Below are positions 20,950 to 28,903 of a DNA stretch of 29,907 bases, piece by piece. Under the pieces are notes generated by a model that saw only the letters and a list, made by a program, of their open reading frames with translations, was not told the origin of the DNA and made no database searches. This DNA is from Mesotaenium endlicherianum (lineage: Eukaryota; Streptophyta; Zygnematophyceae; Zygnematales; Mesotaeniaceae). The position numbers and the translations under genes are program-made. The stretch covers positions 1 through 29,907 of the forward strand of contig WELA01002639.1 of assembly GCA_009602735.1 (NCBI GenBank). Direction: 5' to 3'. Numbering within the stretch: position 1 is the stretch's first letter; every line of letters begins with the position of its first letter.

Positions 20950-23240
20950 ATGCGGTTGAGGAGTGGAAGACTCTACCCCTGTGTGGAGCCTCCAGAAGGT
21001 TCTGATTCTAGCCAGAGTCCACAAAGAAGTGAGACTTCTGAGCATACTGACAACCAGTGGAGTGAGCAAACGTCGAGAGACGAGTCTCGTCATATCTCCG
21101 CAAGCGGTGAGAACCCGGATAACACACGAGCCTTTGCACCTGATTTGGGCAGAGAGCAAGACGTGTGGGGAAGAGTCAGTGAAACCTGGTCACCGTTCGA
21201 AAAGGCCGGTGATGATCGGGATGAAAATCCTAAGTTTAAGCTGTCTGCAAAGTGTTTCAGCGGACGAACCAGCAGAAACGATCTCACTATCGAAGAATTT
21301 GATGAGATCTATTGGGCAGAATTCTTTGAGAAGATTTGAAAGAATTCTTCTTATACGCAATCTGTTGCATTTATAGGCTTGGTTCAGTACTTGGACAAGG
21401 ATGCCCTGCTGCTATATCACCAATTCCGGAAGGATAAGGATCTCACCCAAGAATGGTCATTTGGAGAATAGAAAAGGGCAAGGGATTTGAAAATCCAGAA
21501 AGAGGCTGCGAAAGCCCGAATGTCTGCTTCATCTTCAGGAAGAACAGTGACAACTGCACCTGTTGAGAGCATAGACTTAGCTGCACTAACACAAGAATTA
21601 ACAGAGACCATGAGGCAACTCATTGAGGGTCAGCGAAGGGCTGCTACTCAGAACGATGATGTCGGCTCTGTCGCAAAGTTACGAAAGGTGTGTGCAGAAT
21701 TGTCTGAAAAGATTGCTAATGCTCATGAACGAGTAACGAGCAGAGCTGCACCTCTTCACGGTCAGCAAGACGATAGCGCCACGACAGAGGCAAGCCATGC
21801 GCAAGCTTTGGCTAGCTGTCGTAAGGATATGGAGGCTGGAAATGACCTGCTAGACCCCAAGCATTGTCTGCGCCGTTTCTTTAAGTTGCTTGAAGCACAA
21901 TTCCTAGAGGATAGCAATCTTAAGGTGCACCGTTATGTGCATTTTGTTCGTCAGAAAAACGAGACAGTCATGGAGGTTAAATCCAGTTTGGTAGACCTCG
22001 CCAAAAAGGCAAAAAATATATGAACCCAGAATAGTGGCTGACAAGTTTCTGTTATGCTTGGGCAAGGAAACAGATCGTGAAGTGAGGCCACACCTGTCTG
22101 CAAAGCACGAGATTGACTGGGACATCGACGAGGCGGCTGAAATAGCACGCAATGTCGAAGAAGATAAAGTGTGGTACAAGGAGGCTTCCAGGACGCTTAT
22201 GGCTCCTGAGAGGAGGGAGGAATCCTCTCCGCCCAAGGCCAACAGCTCTAATTTACAATTTAAGAGAAAGAGCGGGTTTTTCAATAAGTTTGCCAGGCAT
22301 GCCAACACTGCTGAAACAGCAGAGAGCTGTTGGAATTGCGGGAAATCAGGACATCAGAAGAGAGATTGTCCGTACCCAGGTGCTAAGCAACTATCTCCTA
22401 GCAAGGCGCAAATATGTGCACATTGCAGCAAGAAGGGACATTCAGAAGATGAGTGCTGGTCTAAGAACCCAAATTTAAAGCCGCCATGGGCAAATGCTGC
22501 CATGAAAGAGGCAGACAAGGACAAAACGAAAGAAAAGGGTGGCTCTGGTAACCGCAAGGGTAACCACAAATATGGAGCTATGAGTGCAGAAATCGCTGAG
22601 TTGAAAGCTCAATTTGCAAAATTAAATGCGCCCAATGTCTACTATGATGCAGATATTGCAGAAGAGACCGTCTGCAAAGGCGAGAAGCTGATGCCTGAAA
22701 AGGCTGTGGATGCAACGGTTGCCGAGCAAGCAGATCACAACCGTCTGGTGCCAAGGAATGTTGGGAAGCTTCCTCAGACTTTTTGGATCACTCTGGATGA
22801 AAATAAGATCTCGCAGCTACGACAAGCCAGGCCCGGGACGCGTAAAACATTTAGTTTTTTGCTGGAGAAGCTGAAGGCCCTGGTGGAACACCGGATCCAG
22901 CATGCTCCTTTGCTTTCTCTTGCTGATTTGCATATCACTTACCCATTCACGGTTAAAGAAGCCGGACATCAGCTGGATATAGCTGAGGAGGGTGCGAATA
23001 GCGCCTCATTGCCCACCAATTTCAGCACCGTGAGAGTGCAGAATAAGGAAGGTGCATTAATCTTCAACAATTGGGCAGCTCCTAACACTCTGTTGGATAC
23101 AGGCGCACAGCCAGTCATCTTGGGAAAGCGAGCTGTGAAAGCTCTAGGATTGACGGCAAGGGACCTAAAAGAGAGTCCTTTCCAGTTGAGAACTGCCTCA
23201 GGACAAGTTTCAAACTCTTGTGGATTACTCGCAAGCCTGT
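20950..23240 (+). pseudogene. gag-protease region of copy B, broken
   Basis: Starts at ATG 20950 (MRLRSGRLYPCVEPPEG); upstream in-frame codons lack an ATG. TGA at 21337 and TAG at 21469 interrupt the frame; copy A has CGA and CAA there. A run of six A near 22011 shifts the frame just before VADKFLLCLG. The second half carries two CCHC zinc knuckles, CWNCGKSGHQKRDC and CAHCSKKGHSEDEC, for nucleic-acid binding, then a Lys-rich stretch. The protease follows with its active-site motif LLDTGAQPVILG (~23092-23127). The frame then ends at 23240 because of a further frameshift near 23205-23218. The C-terminal half of the protease continues in the next frame. Confidence 0.8.
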
Positions 23241-23484
23241 GAAAATCACAGTAAATCCAGGGAAACTTGAAGAGGCGTCACTACTCATGGAGTGCACAGT
23301 GACGGAGGCAGAGAACTATGATGTTCTCTTGGGAACAGAAGCACTGATTGCCTTGGGTATGATCATTGATTTGCGGAAGCAGAGGGTGACTTACCAGTCA
23401 ACAGCGGCAGCCGGCAGGAGAAATTCCTGTGAAGATGGTTTGCACAGGAGAAGCAAACTACGGACTGCTAGACTGCTGCGTTAA
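23218..23484 (+). pseudogene. C-terminal part of the retroviral-type aspartic protease, shifted frame
   Basis: The reading VKITVNPGKLEEA, then NYDVLLGTEALIALGMIIDL is the usual second half of a gypsy protease (hydrophobic strand, then LLG.(D/E)(A/F)L...G..(I/L)D). It lies in a different frame from the DTGA half, so a frameshift separates them. It leaves this frame again near 23415, where coding appears to pass to the methyltransferase frame. Confidence 0.65.
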
Positions 23485-24566
23485 CGACAGGTACACAGAA
23501 GCCTGCGACAACATCATGAAGCAAGAAGTGGAAGGCTATTCGAGCATCAACATGCCAACACCCTTGGTATGGCAACCTCAAATCATGGAGCAGCTAGAAA
23601 CTGTGAGTAATAGGGACCGCGGCCTGCAAGAATTGCTGCCAGTACCCTACCCAGTTACCTCCACTGCAAATCTGATGCGTGGAGTTGAGCCGCTGCCGCA
23701 AGGCATCGTCAGGATCGAAGATCCTTTGCGTAAAAGGGGAGAAGTGGTGTTGGAATTATTTGCCGGTTTCGGGTCTGGGACCATAGCATTGATCCAACGA
23801 GGAATAAAGGTGGCCAAAGTCCTGTATGTGGACAATGATGACCACGCATTTCTAGCATTCAAAGAAATTATGAGTCGGATGCGGCAAATGCATCATTTTA
23901 AAGGGTTGGTGCCCGCATATATCAATGTCGAGCGCATCGCCGGAGGCAACATGATTGATGTAAAACCTGAAGGCCTGTATGGCTACAGGATTGACTGGAT
24001 CTTCGCTGGATTTCCTTGTCAACGGTTTTCTCAAGTTGGAAACAGGAGGGGATTCAGTGATCTACGAGCACAACACTGGGGATGGATGGTGAAAATCATC
24101 AGCATGCTGCGAGAACGACAGCATTACTACCCACCAGTGTTTGTGATTGAGAATGTGCATCCAGTAATGGATTACAAGCAGATGAAGCCGGGAGAACCAT
24201 GGCTGATTTTTTACTCCACTTTGGGCCATCATGTGCTAATCAACGACGCCAAGCATGGAGGATTATCCCATAGGGCCATAATATTTTGGACCAACAGCAT
24301 GTCTATTGAGGTCCTGAGAGAGATGGAGGACATTACACGACGATCACCGACGGCATTGACAGTGGAAGAGGCGCTGGCGGTGCATACCAGACCAGTGACT
24401 AGGAGGAATTCCCTACTCACAGTGTGTTATCAACAAACCAGGTCAGCCAAGGATGGTACTGCCAACCTTCAAAGCATATCCAAGATCCCGAGCCTTCACA
24501 GAAGGTGGACCAGGAATGGTCAAAGACATGCATGAATGAGATGCCGTTTGGAGAGACCCTACTGCA
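23429..24566 (+). pseudogene. C5 cytosine DNA methyltransferase domain of the retrotransposon (catalytic part, motifs I-VIII)
   Basis: One open frame (23429-24420) holds the conserved C5-methyltransferase motifs in order. Motif I is VLELFAGFGSGT (SAM binding, ~23747-23782). Motif IV is GFPCQRFSQVG with catalytic Cys at 24017-24019. Motif VI is VIENVHPV (24143-24166, catalytic Glu). The motif VIII region is GGLSHRAIIFW. The HRA..FW form resembles DNMT3-type enzymes more than the usual QRR form, while PCQ in motif IV is of the DNMT1/bacterial type, so the subfamily is unsettled. A frameshift near 24400-24420 moves coding to another frame. There the target-recognition region reads MVLPTFKAYPRSRAFTEGGP, followed by a TGA at 24537. 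Thus the catalytic core is intact but the enzyme is broken in its target-recognition domain. It lies between protease and reverse transcriptase, so it was presumably made as part of the polyprotein and could methylate cytosines in the host or element DNA. Confidence 0.85.
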
Positions 24567-25520
24567 GTGGAGAAGGGCAATTGCCTTGGAATACCTAACA
24601 CCATAGCTCGGCATATAGCCGGTGCTGTAGGGTCAGATGAAGCTGCAAAGATTTTCGGCAACATGATTGGGCTTTACTCTATGACTTGGGTGATGGAAAC
24701 AATCTTGACATGGCAGCAGTTGACCTTCACTGACAAGCCTATGCCGAGGCCAAGACCAGTGACAATTGGGGTCCATGTGGTGCCAAGATTTGATCAGAGG
24801 GCTATCAGGACGGCACATCAGCAACAAGAAGAATACGGTGTGCAAAGAGACGCAGCGAAAGCTGCCAGAGACAGAGCATTCAAGAAAGCTAGGATGGCTG
24901 AACTGATGCGATGCCAGGATCTGTTGGACCGGATTGATAACCGGACCAATAAATCACAAGCACCTCTGGAAAGAGAGGATACACCCATGGGGGACCAGGC
25001 GCCTGAGCAGGCAACGCCGCTGCCAAGGGCAAAAGACGATACGCAGGACACTCCGTCACCTGTGAGAAACGCCACTAACAGTCAGACATTTGGGAGCCCA
25101 CCTTCGAGAGCCACGACATCAAGGCGTGAGGAGACTCAAGAAGATGCTAGATCAAGGTATGATACCCACCTCAGCCCAAGAGCAGCTGGGCATGGTGACT
25201 ACTGGCAGGAAAGCTCAAGTGGCTGGGAAGCTAACCAAAAGTGTCTATCGTCTTCACCAAAGCAAGCGCCATTACAAGACATGTCAGAAGAGTCTAAGAA
25301 GATGACCCCTGAGCCAACGCCTGAAGAAATTAGATATTATCTAAACCAAGTAGTAGGGCGAGAACGCCAGTGCAATATTGGTAAATGGGCTAAAGAGAGT
25401 AGCCAAAATTTAGGAGATTCTGGAGGGTCTGCAAAGACTATATGCCTCGAATTGATATTCGAAGAACGCCAGGAGGAGTTGGACAAGAAATTGTCTACAA
25501 CACCTGCTGTAGTGATTTGA
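24567..25520 (+). pseudogene. Methyltransferase C-terminus (motifs IX-X) and charged tail
   Basis: In the frame used after the 24410 frameshift, VEKGNCLGIPNTIARH matches the motif IX end. KIFGNMIGLYSMTWVMETI has the motif X form (GN followed by a helix), which completes the SAM fold. After about residue 60 the sequence becomes polar and charged (QQQEEYGVQRDAAKAARDRA, then Pro/Glu/Ser-rich), with a helical end before the stop at 25520. The first ATG at 24567 is not a real start: the frame continues upstream to the TGA at 24537. The tail is unrecognised and may be a linker or a Gag/Pol accessory region. Confidence 0.65.
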
Positions 25521-25840
25521 GTTATTATATATTAGTTTGCATATATTTTAATGTTTTCAAATATATTTGGAGTAGTATTGTGTGGAGTCAAGTGTGAATA
25601 GGTACTCTAGTAACTTGGTTCATGTCCTTTGAACCTTCCAAGGCATTTTCGAAGTTAGAGGAAAGACCTAGAAGAACTCCATGTGGTAAAAGTCAAATGT
25701 GCCATTTTTAGGTCAAAAGGACATGTGTACATTATTCTAGAAAGAGGTGGCAAGTTTTGGGATGTGTTGGGTGCCAACACATCAACATACACTTTCCTAG
25801 AAATTACTTACGCCCCCGCCACGTGACGAGGGAGGAACAG
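25521..25840 (+). other. AT-rich non-coding spacer inside the element
   Basis: No coding frame. It sits between the methyltransferase tail and the linker before RT, where a continuous Pol would be expected. It could be a small insertion, an intron, or spacer between two ORFs. It contains a strong hairpin at 25761-25783. Confidence 0.55.
25761..25783 (+). other. Perfect 10-bp inverted repeat
   Basis: gatgtgttgg and ccaacacatc flank a 3-nt loop (gtg). It lies in the AT-rich spacer. TGTTGG...CCAACA tips also occur at copia LTR ends, so it may mark a small insertion. Confidence 0.6.
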
Positions 25841-26813
25841 GGACCAGCTGGACTGCAGCAGATGAAGAAAGGTTCTAGAGGCAGCCCATCCGGAGGCTTC
25901 TGATATACTCCACTCAACACGAGAGGCGACAATCCATCGGAGAAGGTAAAAAGCCTAGGAAGCAGGCCGCCGAGCCTAAATCAGCGGAGGAGCAAGCTAC
26001 AAAGCCTGCCACTCCATCTCCTAACAATCAAGCAGAAAAGCCTGAAGGTCAGGATGAGGGCAAAAAAACCTCACCTGGACACAAAGAGTAGCAACGTCTG
26101 GATGCCTGTGTTGGGGAAAAGCAACTGGAAACTGAGGTTTTCACCATTGGAAAAATGGTCTCAGCCCAACAGAGAGCACAAGTAGAAAGGCTGCCGAAGA
26201 AGCACCGCAAGGTGTTTGCTTTTACCAAGGAGAAGATTGGTAGAACCACTGCCAGTGTGTATGAGATCACATCAACTACTGATAACCCAGTCAGACTTGG
26301 GCCGCATAAGCTCAGTCAGACCGAATGGGACTGTGTGGAGAAAACTTGCTAGGAGCTGCACAAGCTCAACATGATTGAGAAATCAACCTCAGTACATGGA
26401 GCTCCCACAGTAGTAGTTGCCAAGAAGGACGAGGCTGGCAATTATACAGCCACTCGTATATGTGGAGACTACAGACAACTGAATCTTCACACGGAGCCAG
26501 ACAGCTATGTGATGCCTACACCAAAGCGGATCTTTGCGATTGCTACCACCGGGAAGGTGTTCAGCATCATCGATCTACGCCAAGGCTTCAACCAGATCCC
26601 TGTGAAAACAGATGATCAAGGTAAGACCCCTTTCTGGGCTCAAAGTGAACTTTGGCAATGGACGGTAATGCCGTTTGGGCTAAACAATGCCCCAGCCATC
26701 TTTCAGAGGACTATGGATAAAGTGCTGGAGGGGCTGGATTTTGCAAAACCATACATTGATGACGTAGTGGTGTTCAACAAGTTCATAGAGGAGCACCTCA
26801 AGCACTTGAAACA
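25841..26813 (+). pseudogene. Reverse transcriptase of copy B, truncated
   Basis: A Lys/Glu/Pro-rich linker (about 25970-26090) leads into the RT N-terminus (KHRKVFAFTKEKIGRTTASV). The palm follows: GAPTVVVAKKDEAG, RICGDYRQLN, FSIIDLRQGFNQI, MPFGLNNAPAIFQRTMD and the catalytic YIDDVVVF. These are standard gypsy RT blocks. In-frame TAG stops occur at 26089 and 26350; the second falls where a C-to-T change of CAG would give it. The frame ends by running into the LTR at 26814. RNase H and integrase of this copy are absent from the window. Confidence 0.85.
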
Positions 26814-27533
26814 TGTAATAAATCAGTATATTAGTTGATATAATATTCATTTAAATATAATAGTTAAATGAGTTCAGCCTGCTGAACTCTAGTTAATAAT
26901 CAGTGTGCTGGACTTCATATCTAATAACAGTTTAATGACTCGGCCGAAAGCAACAGGCTGAAGTCAACTTAAGTCAGCTTGCTGACACATTCTTTGACAG
27001 CCAGCTGACTTCCGTACTTGGTAGCAGCGAACTGCCTCGAGATGCATCTAAGTGTGGTATGCTAGATGAATCGCCAAATGACATCCCTAGGATGGATGGC
27101 GATTCGGGATGATGGGAGATGGCGGTGGATTTGGTTAACCGAGGTCCTACCAATGTGGTTAACTCCCGGGTAGGCGGTGCCATCGCACTGGCCGTTGAAC
27201 AGTAAACTCATTCCATGTACATATGCTAGGCATTGCTCTCGAGTTCGGCATTCGGAAACGAGGCCAACTCTCTTGTACAGCTTACTGAGAGAGATCTGAA
27301 TCCAAGGCGAGAAGCCATTGATACGCACTGTCTTCTAACCTTGCTTATGTATGAGTTTACTGATTTGCATTATTGATGCTAGTTTACTCTCATTCGTCTG
27401 ACGAGTATTATTCACTGCTAGTGTGTTGTCCTTTGCCGTTAAACCAGTTAACGGAAATACCATAACGATTACTTGCTGATATAAAGATCTTTATTAATTG
27501 TTAATCGCCTATTTGGTAAGACGATTCATTTCA
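26814..27533 (+). mobile_element. 5' LTR of chromovirus element C, nested in copy B
   Basis: A 720-bp segment starting TGTAATAAATCAG and ending ...TTTCA, immediately followed by a primer binding site. Its start coincides with the abrupt end of the RT frame of copy B, and the same tip occurs at base 285 in copy A. The five bases before it (aaaca, 26809-26813) would be the target-site half. The matching 3' LTR is not visible before the window ends. Confidence 0.75.
27480..27485 (+). promoter_or_regulatory. TATA box candidate in the element C LTR
   Basis: TATAAA about 50 bases before the LTR end. If used, the R/U5 part would be short. Confidence 0.35.
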
Positions 27534-27534
27534 G

Positions 27535-27547
27535 TGGTATCGGAGCG
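27535..27547 (+). other. Primer binding site of element C (initiator tRNA-Met-like)
   Basis: TGGTATCGGAGCG starts 2 bases after the LTR end. The usual plant-type initiator tRNA-Met site is TGGTATCAGAGCC, so 11 of 13 bases fit. Confidence 0.75.
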
Positions 27548-27606
27548 ATTATCACAGTCTTCCTTGTATGGTAAGGACAAGGTCTCAAACTAGCAACTCC
27601 GGAGAC

Positions 27607-27693
27607 ATGGAGAACCAGGATAACGAGAAAGTCAAAAACCAGGCGGAAAGCCATGTAGCAAATCTCAGACAGAGACTCAAAATTCACCTCTAA
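27607..27693 (+). pseudogene. Gag start of element C, cut by internal deletion
   Basis: ATG at 27607 after the primer binding site opens MENQDNEKVKNQAESHVANL and ends at TAA 27691-27693. The last codons overlap the start of integrase sequence in another frame, so the rest of gag and most of pol have been deleted. Confidence 0.55.
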
Positions 27694-28579
27694 GTTCTGG
27701 AGAGCTTTAATGGGGTTAATGGGAGTCAAACAGCTGCTCAGCACAGCAAACCACCCTCAGGCTGATGGGCAGACTGAAAGAACTAACCGAGTTCTGCAGG
27801 AGGTGCTGAGGGCATATATTAACCAAAAACAAGATAATTGGGATAACCTGTTGCCTCAAATTCATTTTGCGGTCAACAGTGCGGTGCACACGTCAACGGG
27901 CAAGACTCCTTTTGAACTCAGCCTGGGCAGAGTCCCTAAGTCTTCTTTAGATGTACTGGGGGAGTCTTTAACTGACCTTGAAGGGATTGACAACCTGGTC
28001 TCCCTCCAGTTAACTCAGGAGTTTGCTGACACCCTGTCGAAAGTCCAACAAAACCTGAAGAAAGCCCAAGAAAACGAACAAAAATACGCTAATCAACACC
28101 GTCGGGAGCTGACATTTTCTAAGGGCGATTTAGTCAAACTGCATTCTCAGCACCTGTACCTCCCTGGTGTGGTCAAGAAAAAGCTTGTCCCTGTCTGGGT
28201 CGGTCCATATTCGGTGGTACGTCGTGTCGGTCAGAATGCTTACAAACTGAACATGTCAGCTGACTACAAGGGTCACCCGGTCCTTAATGTCTCCTTCCTA
28301 GAACCATACATCAAAGGTGATACACTGTTCGAAGGTCGGTTACCTGTCCAACCGGGACCGGTCCCCGCTGTCCGGGACGGCGATCTTGAGGAGTATGAGG
28401 TCGATGAGATTTTAGACGCTCGCTCGGTCCGTCGATCGTCTAAATATGTCATGAAGTACCTCATCCGATGGAAGGGTTACGATGCCTCTGGGGACACTTG
28501 GGAATTTAAAGATCAGCTGACCAATGCCAAAGGGGCGTTGAAACGGTTCCACCTTCAGGCGGCTGGGGCACCTCCCTGA
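27680..28579 (+). pseudogene. Integrase C-terminal part with chromodomain, element C
   Basis: The frame begins abruptly at KFTSKFWRALM and continues to HPQADGQTERTNR, the end of the integrase catalytic core that carries the last acid of the DDE triad. A helical region and the GPY/F module (VWVGPYSVVRRVGQNAYKL) follow. The last ~60 residues form a chromodomain: YEVDEILDARS, then YLIRWKGYDASGDTWEF, ending near FHLQ. Chromodomains in this position define chromoviruses and bias integration to particular chromatin. The ATG at 27710 is internal to the integrase, not a true start. The zinc-binding part and the first two catalytic acids are missing, so this copy cannot integrate by itself. Confidence 0.85.
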
Positions 28580-28903
28580 CAGTCATTTCAATTGACACGG
28601 GAAGGTGACAGGAGGTCCTGTCTCCATATAAGTTGGAGGGGGATGCGACAGTTAGTGACAGTTGTGACAAGCAGCCCACCTTTAAAATTAAGTTGGAGGG
28701 AGTGGTATTCTCTGATCACCATATTACACACTCAACCTGCGCTCACACTCACTTGCTCTCCAACTCAATTTTCCGTTACATTCACTCACACCAGGTATTC
28801 CACACTAGGAACTCTCCCGATCGCGTTCCTCTTCATCAAGGGCACTCAGTAGCGGCAAAATATCATGACTTCACTAACTGCATTGTGTTTATGATTGAGC
28901 AGG
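28580..28903 (+). other. 3' region of element C without its expected LTR
   Basis: A polypurine tract and 3' LTR are expected after the integrase. Two AAGTTGGAGGG tracts occur (about 28630 and 28691), both polypurine-like, but the bases after each do not resemble the LTR tip at 26814. The 3' LTR may be beyond the window, deleted, or displaced by the sequence carrying the next ORF. Confidence 0.45.

Larger units (their letters stand above)
19680..26813 (+). mobile_element. Ty3/gypsy-like retrotransposon with DNA methyltransferase, copy B, 3'-truncated by insertion
   Basis: Order on the plus strand: LTR/leader (19680-20949), gag and zinc knuckles (20950 to ~22480), aspartic protease (~23085-23400), C5 cytosine methyltransferase (~23740-24720), charged tail (to 25520), AT-rich spacer (25521 to ~25840), linker and reverse transcriptase (to 26813). 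It is cut in the RT, shortly after the YIDD box, by element C at 26814, so RNase H and integrase are not seen. It carries in-frame stops at 21337, 21469, 24537, 26089 and 26350 and frameshifts near 22015, 23210, 23415 and 24410. The gag-protease-RT order and the RT motifs indicate gypsy-type, but without the integrase the subfamily stays open. Confidence 0.8.

Noticed and set aside
21904..22308. 134-codon minus-strand frame opposite gag
   Set aside because: Antisense shadow of the zinc-knuckle Gag, with no motif of its own.
26814..27533. Segment as the 3' end of the methyltransferase element itself, reached by internal deletion
   Set aside because: Both copies break into it at the same TG tip but from different coding positions, and a primer binding site and a new Gag start follow it, as for a 5' LTR of a separate element.
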